A stretch of 64,000 nt of DNA from Devosia sp. XK-2 (GCF_037113415.1 NZ_CP146608.1:2562501-2626500); one strand, 5' to 3'; counted from the stretch's first letter, positions 34,056-43,686 are shown. A program made the numbers and translations. Notes: generated by a model from the letters alone, not told the origin.

Positions 34056-36218
34056 TCAGTGCGCGTCCCGCGCCTTGACCTTGCGCCTTGCGGCATGCAG
34101 CAGGGGCTCGGTATAACCACTGGGTTGGTCGGCACCGTGCAGCGCCAAGTCCAGCGCCGCCTGGAAAGCGACAGATTGGAAGTTCTCGGCCATGGGCCGA
34201 TAGAGCGGATCGCCGGCATTCTGTTCGTCCACGACGCTCGCCATGCGCTCGAAAACCGAGGTCACCTCGTCTCTGCTGACCAGGCCATGCCGGAGCCAGT
34301 TGGCCACCGCCTGGCTTGAAATTCGACAAGTGGCGCGGTCTTCCATCAGGCCGACATTGTTGATGTCGGGCACTTTGGAACAGCCCACGCCCTGCTGCAC
34401 CCAGCGCACCACATAGCCCAGAATGCCCTGGGCATTGTTTTCGAGTTCGCGAGTAATCTCCTCGCGGCTGAGCGAATAGGGCGCCTGCACCGGCATGGAG
34501 AACAGCTCAGAGAGGCTCGGCAGGGCCTGATTGTGCCGGCGCTTTTGCGCCTCGAACACATCGACCTGGTGATAATGGAGGGCATGCAAGGTCGCGGCCG
34601 TCGGCGACGGCACCCAGGCCGTATTGGCCCCAGCACTGGGGTGGCCGATTTTCGCGTCCATCATGGCCGCCATATCGTCGGGCCGCGCCCACATGCCCTT
34701 GCCGATCTGTGCCTTGCCGGAAAAACCGCAAGCTAGGCCGATCAGCACATTGCGGTCCTCATAGGAATTGATCCACTTTTCGGACTTGATCTCGTCCTTG
34801 CGCAATACGGCGCCGGCTTCCATCGAGGTGTGGATTTCATCGCCCGTGCGGTCGAGGAACCCGGTATTGATGAAGAACACGCGTTGCCGCGCCTCGTAGA
34901 TTGCGGCCTTGAGATTGGCCGAGGTTCGGCGCTCCTCGTCCATGATGCCGATCTTGATCGTATTGAACTTCAGCCCCAGGACGTTCTCGACCGACGCGAA
35001 GATGGCGCAGGCAAAAGCCACTTCCTCGGGTCCATGCATCTTGGGCTTGACCACATAGATCGAGCCATTGCGCGAATTATTGCCCTTGTCATGCATGGCG
35101 CAAAGTGCGGTCACCGCCGCATCCATCAGCCCTTCGCCAACCGGCTTGCCATCAAGCAGCACCGCGTCCGTGGTCATCAAATGCCCCACATTGCGCACCA
35201 GGAGCAGCGAGCGGCCTTTGAGCACGAGTTCCTTGCCGTCGGCGCCTTTATAGATGCGGTCCGCCTTGAGCTTGCGGGTAATGGTCTTGCCGCCCTTCTC
35301 GAACGTATCTTCGAGATTGCCCTGCATCAGCCCCAGCCAATTGCGATAGACCCCGACCTTGTCCTCGGCATCTACCGCCGCCACCGAATCCTCGCAGTCT
35401 TGAATGGTCGTCAGTGCTGCCTCGACAATGACATCGCTGAGCCCGGCGGCATGGGTGCTGCCGATAGCGCTCGACCGGTCGATGACCAGCACCGCATGCA
35501 GCCCGTTATGCCGGAGCACGATTTCGGCCTTTTCGCCGGCCCCCTCATAACCCACAAAGGCAGCACCGTTCTTCAACGTCGCCGGACCCGATTTGGTATC
35601 GATGACCAGATTGGCCGGCCCACCCTGCTCGGCCACCACATAGGCGGTCACATCGGCATGGCTGCCGGTGGTCAGCGGAAAGGCCTCATCGAGGAACTGG
35701 GCCGCCCGGGCCACCACAGCCGCGCCGCGCGCCGGATTATAGGCCTGGCCCGGCGCCAGATCGCCGTCGCGGCTGATCGCATCGGTGCCGTAAAGCGCAT
35801 CGTAGAGGCTGCCCCACCGGGCATTGGCCGCATTGAGCGCATAGCGGGCATTGGAGACCGGCACCACCAGTTGTGGCCCGCACACACTGGAAATTTCCGG
35901 ATCCAGACTTTCGGTCTCAATAGTAAAATCGGCCGGCTCCTCGACGAGGTAGCCGATTTCCTTGAGGAAGAATTCATAGCCCTGCGCATTATTGGCCACC
36001 GGACCATATTTGCGATGCCATTCGTCGATCCTGGCCTGGATATCGTCGCGCTTGGCCAGGAGTCTCGCATTGGTGGGCATATGTTCGCGTACCAGATGCG
36101 CCAGCCCGTCCCAGAACTGATCCGCTGATACCGCCAGGCCCGGAAGCGCTTCTTTTTCGACAAAGTCGACAAGCAGCTTGTGCACGGACAAGCCGGATTT
36201 GGTCAGATAATCAGTCAT
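34056..36218 (-). CDS. glcB: Malate synthase G
   Basis: Condenses glyoxylate with acetyl-CoA to malate. The 720-residue length is that of the monomeric G form. Family segments include NARYALNAANARWGSLYDALYGTDAIS, the active-site region LLVRNVGHLMTTDAVLLDG, VVKPKMHGPEEVAFACAIFASVENVLGLKFNTIKIGIMDEERRTS, FINTGFLDRTGDEIHTSMEAG and the C-terminal catalytic EDRATCRISSQ with cysteine nearby. The ATG at 36218 (MTDYLTKSGL) has GAGGATC upstream. Its position beside purine catabolism genes fits consumption of the glyoxylate released by ureidoglycolate lyase, though it is also used on other C2 substrates. Confidence 0.97.
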   Translation of the reverse strand: MTDYLTKSGLSVHKLLVDFVEKEALPGLAVSADQFWDGLAHLVREHMPTNARLLAKRDDIQARIDEWHRKYGPVANNAQGYEFFLKEIGYLVEEPADFTIETESLDPEISSVCGPQLVVPVSNARYALNAANARWGSLYDALYGTDAISRDGDLAPGQAYNPARGAAVVARAAQFLDEAFPLTTGSHADVTAYVVAEQGGPANLVIDTKSGPATLKNGAAFVGYEGAGEKAEIVLRHNGLHAVLVIDRSSAIGSTHAAGLSDVIVEAALTTIQDCEDSVAAVDAEDKVGVYRNWLGLMQGNLEDTFEKGGKTITRKLKADRIYKGADGKELVLKGRSLLLVRNVGHLMTTDAVLLDGKPVGEGLMDAAVTALCAMHDKGNNSRNGSIYVVKPKMHGPEEVAFACAIFASVENVLGLKFNTIKIGIMDEERRTSANLKAAIYEARQRVFFINTGFLDRTGDEIHTSMEAGAVLRKDEIKSEKWINSYEDRNVLIGLACGFSGKAQIGKGMWARPDDMAAMMDAKIGHPSAGANTAWVPSPTAATLHALHYHQVDVFEAQKRRHNQALPSLSELFSMPVQAPYSLSREEITRELENNAQGILGYVVRWVQQGVGCSKVPDINNVGLMEDRATCRISSQAVANWLRHGLVSRDEVTSVFERMASVVDEQNAGDPLYRPMAENFQSVAFQAALDLALHGADQPSGYTEPLLHAARRKVKARDAH

Positions 36219-36267
36219 GGCGATCCTCAACATCTCTCATTGCACGCAATCACGACAGGCTGTCGTC

Positions 36268-36332
36268 GCCCGGCCTGACCGGGTAGCCTTTGGGAAGGCG
36301 CCACATCGCTGGACTGCCCGGTCAGGCCGGGC
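36268..36332. repeat. Paired REP-like hairpins (copy C)
   Basis: GCCCGGCCTGACCGGG (36268-36283) and CCCGGTCAGGCCGGGC (36317-36332) are perfect 16-base inverted repeats 33 bases apart; each is itself a CCCGG-loop-CCGGG hairpin with a 5-base loop. Same design as copies A and B. It lies upstream of glcB and downstream of guaD, between two genes on the same strand. Confidence 0.75.
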
Positions 36333-36399
36333 AATGACGAAGTTCGGTGATCGCGTCCTGAACTTTGGACGACTAAGCCTTAGAGCAGCCCATGCGCGC

Positions 36400-37701
36400 T
36401 CACAACCCGCCTAAAGTCGACTTCGCCCTTGCGCCAGCGACATAGACTTCGGCAATGGCACGATCGTCGCCCATGGTCTGGAGCAGGAACAATTCCTCGG
36501 CCAACGTGCTCATCGTCGCCTGCCGCATCCGCATGGTCGGGGTGGCGCCGGCATCAAGGACAATCAGGTCAGCTGCCATGCCAGGCGCGATTGAGCCGAT
36601 AGTACCTTCCAGCCCCAGCGCTTCGGCATTGCCACGCGTCGCCATATGGAAGGAGGCCAGCGGATTGAGCCGCTGCCCGCGCAATTGCAACACCTTATAG
36701 CCCTCGTCGAGCGTGCGCAGCATGGAAACGCTGGTGCCCCCGCCAATATCGGTCGCCACGCCCACGCGTACCCCGTGCCCAATCAGCCGGTCCCGATCAA
36801 ACAGGCCCGAACCCAGGAACAGATTGGACGTCGGGCAGAAGACGGCCACCGCCCCGGTTTCGGCCAGAACGGCCGTTTCGCGATGATTGAGATGGATGCA
36901 ATGGCCAAGCAGGGTCTTGGGTCCCAGCAATCCGTAGTCTTCATAGATGCCGGTATAGTCGGGAGAACCCGGATAGAGCTCCATGGAATAGGTGATCTCG
37001 GCGTCGTTCTCGCTCAAATGCGTCTGCACATAGCAGTCCGGAAATTCGGCAACCAAAGCCCGCGCAGCGTCCATCTGCTCGGGCGTCGAGGTAATGGCAA
37101 AGCGCGGAGAAATAGCGTAGAGCGCCCTTCCCCGGCCATGCCAGCGCGCGATCAGCGCCTTGGTGTCGTCATAGCCCGACCGCGCCGTGTCGCAGAGCCC
37201 TTCGGGCGCATTGCGATCCATCATCACCTTGCCGCCCACCATCAGCATATTGCGCCTTTGTGCCTCGGCAAAAAAGGCGTCCACCGACCGTGGATGGCTC
37301 GAGCAATAGGCCACGGCCGTGGTCGTGCCATGCCGGATCAGCGCATCGTAGAAATCCACCGCGACGGCATCGGCGTGGCCCTGCTGGGAGAACTTCTGCT
37401 CCTCGATAAATGTATAGGTATTGAGCCACTCGAGCAGCGAACCGGCATAGGCGGCCATCATCTGGCTCTGCACATAGTGCAAATGCAGATCGATAAAGCC
37501 TGGCGTGATCAGGTGCGGCCGATGGTCGATCACCACCGCTCCCGCCGTATCGGTGGCAGCAAAATCGCCGACCGAAACGATAATCCCGTCTTCTAAACCG
37601 ACCGCGCCGTCTTCGAGATAGAAATAGCTTTGGCTGTCATCGATAGCTTGAGGCGCCCTGTGAAAGCTCAGAACCCGACCCCGCAATATGGTCCGGCTCA
37701 T
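36400..37701 (-). CDS. guaD: Guanine deaminase
   Basis: Hydrolyses guanine to xanthine and ammonia. The 433-residue amidohydrolase has the zinc ligands in PGFIDLHLHYVQSQM, substrate-loop residues GHADAVAVDFYDALIRHGTTTA, HLSEND, LGHCIHLN and the catalytic Asp in VATDIGGGTSVSMLRTLDEGYKV. The ATG at 37701 overlaps the puuD stop codon by four bases, so it is translationally coupled; the frame open to 37725 would lie inside puuD. It is the last gene of the long minus-strand purine operon, and REP copy C follows. Confidence 0.95.
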   Translation of the reverse strand: MSRTILRGRVLSFHRAPQAIDDSQSYFYLEDGAVGLEDGIIVSVGDFAATDTAGAVVIDHRPHLITPGFIDLHLHYVQSQMMAAYAGSLLEWLNTYTFIEEQKFSQQGHADAVAVDFYDALIRHGTTTAVAYCSSHPRSVDAFFAEAQRRNMLMVGGKVMMDRNAPEGLCDTARSGYDDTKALIARWHGRGRALYAISPRFAITSTPEQMDAARALVAEFPDCYVQTHLSENDAEITYSMELYPGSPDYTGIYEDYGLLGPKTLLGHCIHLNHRETAVLAETGAVAVFCPTSNLFLGSGLFDRDRLIGHGVRVGVATDIGGGTSVSMLRTLDEGYKVLQLRGQRLNPLASFHMATRGNAEALGLEGTIGSIAPGMAADLIVLDAGATPTMRMRQATMSTLAEELFLLQTMGDDRAIAEVYVAGARAKSTLGGL

Positions 37702-38924
37702 GAGCCCGACCCTTCGCGATACCATTCGACCAACAGGGCCCGCTCTTCATCGGTCATTTCAGTGATATTGCCCGGTGGCATGGCATGGCTCCAGCCAGCC
37801 TGCATGGCAATCTGATGCGCGCGATTGGCAATAGCGATGTCATTATCGAGAATGACATTCTTGGGCGCTTCATAAACGCCTTCCCAGACCGGCTCGGCCG
37901 TGTGGCACATGGCACAGCGCGTTTGCACAGTCAGGCTTGCCGAAGCGAAATGCTCTGTCGCCATGAAGCGCTGACCCGTTGCCGTCACCAGCGTCCCATC
38001 GTCGGGGTTCGGCAATTTAGGGCCGGTCGACAACCAGGCGATGATCAGCATGAGAATGACGGCAATGGCCCAGGTCCAATGCGGATTGCCCTTGCGCGCA
38101 TGGCGCGTGTTGAAATAGTGCCGCACGACCACGCCGACCAGAAAGATCAGCGAGGCGATGATCCAGTTCCACTGCGTGGCAAAGGCCAGCGGATAGTGGT
38201 TCGACAGCATGAAGAAGATGACGGGCAGCGTCAGGTAGTTGTTATGCAGGCTGCGCTGCTTGGCGATTTTGCCATATTTGGCGTCCGGCACCCGCCCGGC
38301 CTTCAGATCCCCCACCACAATCTTCTGGTTGGGGATGATGATCGCCGCCACATTGGTGGTCATGATGGTGGCGGTGAAAATGCCCATATGCAGCATGGCG
38401 GCGCGGCCGGTGAACAGCTGCGTATAACCCCAGCTCATGGCCACGAGGATTGCGAAGAGCACCAGCATCAATCCGGTGGTGGACTGCCCGATGGGCGACT
38501 TGCACAGCATATCGTAGAGCAACCAGCCCAACACGATCGAGCCTGCCGAAATCAGGATCGCCACCCAGTTGGGTACATCGAGCACATTGCGATCCACCAG
38601 AAACAGATCCGCGCCGACATAGTAGAGCAGGACAAGCAGGATCGCGCCCGAAAACCAGGTCGCGTAGCTCTCCCACTTGAACCAGGTCAGGTGCTCGGGC
38701 AGGAATTCAGGCGCCACCAGATATTTCTGGATGTGGTAGAACCCGCCGCCATGCACCTGCCATTCCTCGCCATGGGCCAGCGGTGGCAGGCTCGGGGTCT
38801 TCCTCAGGCCCAGATCAAGCGCGATGAAATAGAAGGACGAGCCAATCCAGGCGATGGCTGTCACAACATGCAGCCAGCGCGCCGCAAACATCGCCCATTC
38901 GTAAAATATGGCCAGATCGCCCAT
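37698..38924 (-). CDS. puuD: Membrane-bound urate oxidase with C-terminal cytochrome c domain
   Basis: Oxidises urate to 5-hydroxyisourate with electrons passing to a cytochrome c domain rather than directly to oxygen; an analogue of cofactorless uricase. The 408-residue product has about eight hydrophobic helices in its first 300 residues, with conserved segments FAARWLHVVTAIAWIGSSFYFI, WFKWESYATWFSGA and NYLTLPVIFFMLSNHYP, and then a soluble tail with one haem c site CAMCH and an axial-methionine candidate in HAMPPGNITEMT. The family was described as PuuD (DUF989). It is flanked by guaD and the BMP importer. Confidence 0.95.
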   Translation of the reverse strand: MGDLAIFYEWAMFAARWLHVVTAIAWIGSSFYFIALDLGLRKTPSLPPLAHGEEWQVHGGGFYHIQKYLVAPEFLPEHLTWFKWESYATWFSGAILLVLLYYVGADLFLVDRNVLDVPNWVAILISAGSIVLGWLLYDMLCKSPIGQSTTGLMLVLFAILVAMSWGYTQLFTGRAAMLHMGIFTATIMTTNVAAIIIPNQKIVVGDLKAGRVPDAKYGKIAKQRSLHNNYLTLPVIFFMLSNHYPLAFATQWNWIIASLIFLVGVVVRHYFNTRHARKGNPHWTWAIAVILMLIIAWLSTGPKLPNPDDGTLVTATGQRFMATEHFASASLTVQTRCAMCHTAEPVWEGVYEAPKNVILDNDIAIANRAHQIAMQAGWSHAMPPGNITEMTDEERALLVEWYREGSGS

Positions 38925-38974
38925 TTTAGTCTCCGTCCCGTCGACTCTCGCTCCTCGTCAGAGCCAAACTCGTG

Positions 38975-39001
38975 AAAAGGGGCGGGCCGAAACCCGCCCC
39001 C
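38975..39001 (-). terminator. Intra-operon terminator between the binding protein and puuD
   Basis: Read on the minus strand, GGGGCGGG-TTTCGG-CCCGCCCC is followed by TTTT. It begins about 24 bases after the stop of the purine-binding protein gene. It would let the binding protein be made in excess over puuD and guaD, a common device downstream of solute-binding proteins; this use is an inference. Confidence 0.75.
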
Positions 39002-39024
39002 TCAATTTAAGCCATCAAACCCGA

Positions 39025-40110
39025 TCAAGCCGGCGGAATGACGCCTTCGACATACCAGTCCATGCTGAGCAGCTCGGCATCGGTCAGGGTCACGCCCGCG
39101 GGCACCTTTTCAGCGCCGGTGTGATCGTTGATCGGGCCGGTGAAGATGTTGAAGGAACCATCGATCTGGCCCTGCTTGATAGCCTCGGCGGCAGCGACAA
39201 CGTCTTCTGGAACGGTCGGACCATAGGCGCCGATCTCGACCTCGCCTTCGGCGAGGCCAGGCCAGCTATCCTTGCTTTCCCAGGTGCCATCGATCACGGC
39301 CTGAGCGGTCTTGGCATAGTGCGGACCCCAATTGTCGATGATCGAGGTCAACTGGGCATTGGGCGCAAAGGCGCTCATATCGGCACCTTGGCCGAAGCCG
39401 CCCACAATGCCACGCTCCTCGGCGACCTGCAGGGCTGCCGGACCATCGGTGTGCTGGGCGATGACGTCAATGCCCTGGTCGATCATGGCGCGGGCCGCGT
39501 CGGCTTCCTTGGCCGGATCGTTCCAGGTCGAGATATAGACCGGGGTGATGGTGAAGTCGGGGTTCACCTTGCGTGCGGCGAGCACGAAGGCATTGATGCC
39601 CATGACCACTTCGGGGATCGGGAAGGAACCGATATAGCCAGCCTTGCCCGTCTTGGACATGTGCCCGGCGACGGTACCGCAGACCGCACGGCCTTCATGG
39701 AAGCGCGCATTATAGGTGCCCACATTCGCCGAACGCATATAGCCGGTGGCATGCTCGAAGACGATGTCGGGGAACTGCTCGGCCACCTTGATCACCGAGT
39801 CGCCGAAACCGAAGCTGGTGGCGAAGATCAGCTTGCAGCCCTGCTGGGCCAGCTCGCGCAGCACACGCTCGCAGTCCGGGCCTTCCGGCACGTTCTCGAC
39901 ATAAACGGTCTCGACAGCATCGCCCAGCTGCTCCTCGAGATAAAGGCGACCCTGGTTATGGCCGTAGTTCCAGCCATTGTCATTGATGGTGCCAACCAGC
40001 ACAAAGCCGACCTTGAGCGGTTCGGTCTGGGCAAAGGCCTTCGAGCCCAGAAGCGGCAGCGCTGCGGCGGCGCCACCGATTTTGAGCAGATTACGACGGT
40101 TTAGGGTCAT
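39025..40110 (-). CDS. BMP-family purine/nucleoside-binding protein of an ABC importer
   Basis: Periplasmic substrate-binding protein (Med/BMP family, related to TmpC/PnrA nucleoside binders). The 361-residue protein has a twin-arginine-like signal (NRRNLLKIGGAAAALPLLGSKAFA), then KVGFVLVGTINDNGWNYGHNQG, the characteristic start of BMP proteins, FATSFGFGDSVIKVAEQFPDIVFEHATGY and GAYGPTVPEDV. I chose the ATG at 40110 with AGGAG upstream. The gene is embedded with xdh, puuD and guaD, which points to purine bases or nucleosides as cargo. Confidence 0.92.
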   Translation of the reverse strand: MTLNRRNLLKIGGAAAALPLLGSKAFAQTEPLKVGFVLVGTINDNGWNYGHNQGRLYLEEQLGDAVETVYVENVPEGPDCERVLRELAQQGCKLIFATSFGFGDSVIKVAEQFPDIVFEHATGYMRSANVGTYNARFHEGRAVCGTVAGHMSKTGKAGYIGSFPIPEVVMGINAFVLAARKVNPDFTITPVYISTWNDPAKEADAARAMIDQGIDVIAQHTDGPAALQVAEERGIVGGFGQGADMSAFAPNAQLTSIIDNWGPHYAKTAQAVIDGTWESKDSWPGLAEGEVEIGAYGPTVPEDVVAAAEAIKQGQIDGSFNIFTGPINDHTGAEKVPAGVTLTDAELLSMDWYVEGVIPPA

Positions 40111-40165
40111 GTGTTCTCTCCTGTAGGACGTCATGTGTTCATCGAGGCGGTCGTTTCGCGCCACC

Positions 40166-41095
40166 TCAATTGCTGGGCAGGAACGGCCTGCTGAGACAGG
40201 CCGGTGCGTTGGAAGAGGCGTCGCGCCGGATCGATATCAGCACCAGCACCACGACCGTGGCAAGATAGGGCATGGCCGCCCAGAGTTCGGCAGGAATGGC
40301 CGAGAGCGGCCCGCCGCCAGCCTTGGCATAGAGTTCCATGGTCATCACCAGGCCAAAAAGATAGGCGCCCGCAAGCAAGCGGAATGGTTTCCAACTGGCA
40401 AAGACCACCAACGCAACCGCGATCCAGCCGCGTCCGGCGGTCATGCGCTCGGCCCATTGCGGGGTCAAAAGCAGCGGGAAGCAGGCCCCGGCAATGCCCG
40501 CCATGGCGCCGCCAAAGGCGACGGCGGCATAGCGCACACCGATAACGGAATAGCCGATGGAATGAGCGGATTGATCATTCTCTCCCACGGCCCGCAGGAT
40601 CAGGCCGGCCCGTGTCTTTTTCAGGAACCACCAGACCACAAAGACCATGATCAGCGAGAAATAGACCAGCGCCGAATAGCCAAAGAGCACCCGGCCGACA
40701 GGATGGGTCGCCAATTCTGCGGGAAAGAGCGGTCCGAGCAAGGTCACTGGCCGGGCCGAATAGCCCTGGCCGGCCAGGGCGGAAAACCCGGTACCGAAAA
40801 TGGTGAGGGCGAGCCCCGTCGCCGTCTGGTTGGCCGAGAGACTAAGCGTCAGAAACGCAAAGATCATCGATGCGGCTACGCCCGCAGCCGCAGCCAGCAA
40901 AATGGCGAGATAGTGATTGCCGGTGGTGAAGACGATGACGAAGCCGGCAATGGCGCCGACCAGCATCATGCCTTCCACACCCAGATTGAGCACGCCGGAT
41001 TTTTCCACCACAAGTTCGCCCAGAGCGGCGATCAGAATGGGCGTCGACGCCCCGACCACAGTGACGATGATCGCAATGGCCAATCCGAGCGTCAT
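40166..41095 (-). CDS. Purine/nucleoside ABC importer permease, second subunit
   Basis: Inner-membrane permease of the BMP-type importer (branched-chain-permease fold), 309 residues with nine or so helices. It begins GASTPILIAALGELVVEKSGVLNLGVEGMMLVGAIAGF, the sequence typical of the second permease (NupQ/YufQ-like), and later shows NQTATGLALTIFGTGFSALAG and GRGWIAVALVVFASWKP. It overlaps the first permease by four bases. The C-terminal tail SSNAPACLSRPFLPSN is not conserved. Confidence 0.93.
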   Translation of the reverse strand: MTLGLAIAIIVTVVGASTPILIAALGELVVEKSGVLNLGVEGMMLVGAIAGFVIVFTTGNHYLAILLAAAAGVAASMIFAFLTLSLSANQTATGLALTIFGTGFSALAGQGYSARPVTLLGPLFPAELATHPVGRVLFGYSALVYFSLIMVFVVWWFLKKTRAGLILRAVGENDQSAHSIGYSVIGVRYAAVAFGGAMAGIAGACFPLLLTPQWAERMTAGRGWIAVALVVFASWKPFRLLAGAYLFGLVMTMELYAKAGGGPLSAIPAELWAAMPYLATVVVLVLISIRRDASSNAPACLSRPFLPSN

Positions 41096-42174
41096 GCGGG
41101 TCTCTCCGCCTGTGGAATCACCCGCTTTAGGCGGTAGCGCACCAGAATGTCACCTGCGAGCAGGAAGAACAGCATCATGGCCTGGAATACACCGGTCGCC
41201 GCATTGGGCAGGCCAATCGTGGTCTGCGCCACCTCGCCGCCGACAAAAGTGATGGCCATGACGATACCGGCGAAGATCACACCCAGTGGATTGAGACGCC
41301 CAAGGAAGGCCACGATAATGGCGGTAAAGCCGTAATTGGTGGGAAAACCGGGCACCATGCGCTGGAAGGGGCCGGCCACTTCAAGCATGCCAGCAAGGCC
41401 CGCCAGCGCACCGCTGACCAGCAGCGCGAGCCAGATGGTCTTGTTTTCCGAGAAGCCGCCATAGCGGGCCGCATGCGGGGCAGCGCCAACCACCCGCATC
41501 TGATAGCCGAAGACCGAGCGGGACATAATGAACCAGGCCACCAGCGCCACAATGATGGCGATGGGCACGCCCGCATGAACGATCGTCCCTGGAATAATAT
41601 TGGGCAGGAGTGCTTCGCTGGCAAAGCGCCGCGTCTGCGGAAAGCCCATGCCCATGGGGTCCTTCCAGGGCGCCCGCACCAGATAATAGATCAGCTGCAC
41701 CGAAGCATAGGTCAGCATCAGCGAGGTGAGGATTTCATTGACGTTGAGCCGGGTGCGCAACAGGGCCGGAATGGCCGCATAGGCCGCGCCGCCGACAATG
41801 CCAGCCAGCATCATCACCGGCAAGGTCCACCAGCCGCCAGCGCCATGGCTGGCCAGCGCCACCCAGGTCGCCGCCAACCCTCCCATGATATATTGGCCCT
41901 CAGCGCCGATATTCCAGACATTGGCGCGATAGGCGATGGACAGGCCCACCCCGATAATGATCAGTGGCGCTGCCTTGACCCCGAGATCCTGCCATTTGAA
42001 GGAATTGGTCAGAGGCGTCAGGAAGATTTCCCGAACCGCCCCGATGCCATTATAGCCAATGGCGGAAAAGATGATCGCGCCGATGATCATGGTCAGCGCA
42101 ACGGCCGCGACCGGCGTTGCATAAAGCATGAAGCGGGAGGGCTCGCGTCGCTTTTCCAGGCGATATTGCGTCAT
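41092..42174 (-). CDS. Purine/nucleoside ABC importer permease, first subunit
   Basis: Partner permease, 360 residues. The N-terminal cytoplasmic stretch MTQYRLEKRREPSR is followed by about nine membrane helices. The family segments LGVKAAPLIIIGVGLSIAYRANVWNIGAEGQYIMGGLAATW, RTRLNVNEILTSLMLTYASVQLIYYLVRAPWKDPMG and GVEVAQTT-like VGGEVAQTTIGLPNAATGVFQAMMLF are diagnostic for the NupP/YufP type. Overlaps the ATPase stop and the second permease start by four bases each, so the three transporter genes are one translation unit. Confidence 0.93.
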   Translation of the reverse strand: MTQYRLEKRREPSRFMLYATPVAAVALTMIIGAIIFSAIGYNGIGAVREIFLTPLTNSFKWQDLGVKAAPLIIIGVGLSIAYRANVWNIGAEGQYIMGGLAATWVALASHGAGGWWTLPVMMLAGIVGGAAYAAIPALLRTRLNVNEILTSLMLTYASVQLIYYLVRAPWKDPMGMGFPQTRRFASEALLPNIIPGTIVHAGVPIAIIVALVAWFIMSRSVFGYQMRVVGAAPHAARYGGFSENKTIWLALLVSGALAGLAGMLEVAGPFQRMVPGFPTNYGFTAIIVAFLGRLNPLGVIFAGIVMAITFVGGEVAQTTIGLPNAATGVFQAMMLFFLLAGDILVRYRLKRVIPQAERPA

Positions 42175-43685
42175 GCCGCCTCCGCCCCATGAACGCCGCC
42201 CATAAGCAGGCCGATTTCATCGACACTGAAATCGGCAACCGGTCTGGCTTCGCTCAACTGCCCCAGATTGATCACGGCCAGCGTATCGGCCAGCGCCCGC
42301 AACTCATCGAGATCCTGGCTGATGACCACAATGGCGGACCCTGCCGCGGCCAGATCGACCAAGGCCTGGTGGATGGCGGCAGCCGCCCCGGCATCCACGC
42401 CCCAGGTCGGCTGGCTGACCACCAGAACCGTCGGCTTTTGCAGGATTTCCCGCCCCATAATGTATTTTTGCAGATTTCCGCCCGAGAGCGATCCCGCCGT
42501 CGCGGCCGGGCCCAGTGCTTTGACGGCGAAATCGGCGATCACCTTGCCCGTATAGGTCTTGGCGGCGCCCGAATTGATAAGGCCCATGACCACCATGCCG
42601 AGCCGGTCGCGCGCCGTCAGCACTGAATTGTCGCTAAGCGTGAAGTCGCCCACCGCGGCGTGGCCATTGCGCTCTTCGGGCACGGCACATAGTCCATGGC
42701 GGCGACGTTCGGTCGTGTCCATCAGCCCAATGCCCAATCCATCGATGGTGATGGCATCGCGCTCCACGCCTTTGATTTCACCCGAAAGCGCATTGAGCAA
42801 CGCGTTCTGGCCATTGCCTGCGACGCCCGCAATGCCGAGGATTTCACCGGCACGTACCGTGAAGGTGACGTTGTCGACTGGAACGTCGAAATGTCCGGCC
42901 TTATGCGTTGTCAGCCGATTGACGACAAGCTTTGGCTCACCAAAAGTGCGGCCCGCCGGCTTGACGATATCCTTCAGGCCCGTACCGATCATCTTTTCGG
43001 CCATAGAGCGGCTGGTCTCCTGTTTGGGGTCGCATGTATCGACCAGCTTGCCGCCGCGCAGGATCGTCGCCGTGTCGCACAAGGCTTTGATTTCATGGAG
43101 CTTATGCGAAATATAAAGGATCGAGCATCCCTCGGCCGCCAATTGCCGCAGCACTGTAAAGAGCTGGTCCACCTCCTGCGGCGTCAGCACCGAAGTCGGC
43201 TCGTCCATGATCAAAAGCTTGGGGTTCAGCAGCAAGGCACGCACAATTTCAATGCGCTGTCGCTCGCCCACCGACAAGGTCGCCACCGTGCGATGCGGAT
43301 CGAGCAGCAGACCATAGGTCCGCATGACTTCGCCGATCCGCGCTTCCAATTCGCGTGTGGGGATTTTGGCATCCATTCCCAGCGCGATATTTTCCAGTAC
43401 CGTCAGAGCCTCGAACAGCGAGAAATGCTGGAACACCATGCCGATGCCCAGCCTGCGAGCGGCCTTGGGATTGGGAACGACCACCGGTTCGCCATTCCAG
43501 CGGATTTCCCCGCTATCAGGCTGCATGATCCCGTAGATCATCTTGACCAGAGTGGACTTGCCCGCCCCATTTTCGCCCAGCAGAGCATGGATTTCGCCTG
43601 GCTTGACCACGAATGACACATTGTCATTGGCCAATACGCCTGGAAACTGCTTGGTGATGCCGCTCAATTCGAGCCGGTTGGGCAT
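42171..43685 (-). CDS. Purine/nucleoside ABC importer ATPase, two cassettes
   Basis: A 504-residue protein with two ABC domains like YufO/NupO. The first cassette is complete: GENGAGKST, Q-loop MVFQHFSLFEALTV, signature LSVGERQRIEIVRALL, LLIMDEPTSVLTPQE, SHKLHEI. The second has GVAGNGQNALLNALSGE, LSGGNLQKYIMGREI and a Walker B region in which the usual Glu appears as VLVVSQPTWGVDAGA, so the second site is probably degenerate, as is common in this family. The ATG at 43685 lies one base after the xdhC stop. Confidence 0.93.
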   Translation of the reverse strand: MPNRLELSGITKQFPGVLANDNVSFVVKPGEIHALLGENGAGKSTLVKMIYGIMQPDSGEIRWNGEPVVVPNPKAARRLGIGMVFQHFSLFEALTVLENIALGMDAKIPTRELEARIGEVMRTYGLLLDPHRTVATLSVGERQRIEIVRALLLNPKLLIMDEPTSVLTPQEVDQLFTVLRQLAAEGCSILYISHKLHEIKALCDTATILRGGKLVDTCDPKQETSRSMAEKMIGTGLKDIVKPAGRTFGEPKLVVNRLTTHKAGHFDVPVDNVTFTVRAGEILGIAGVAGNGQNALLNALSGEIKGVERDAITIDGLGIGLMDTTERRRHGLCAVPEERNGHAAVGDFTLSDNSVLTARDRLGMVVMGLINSGAAKTYTGKVIADFAVKALGPAATAGSLSGGNLQKYIMGREILQKPTVLVVSQPTWGVDAGAAAAIHQALVDLAAAGSAIVVISQDLDELRALADTLAVINLGQLSEARPVADFSVDEIGLLMGGVHGAEAA

Positions 43686-43686
43686 A

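Noticed and set aside
34830-36128. Plus-strand frame of 432 codons over malate synthase G
   Set aside because: Antisense shadow of glcB; long antisense frames are normal in high-GC DNA.
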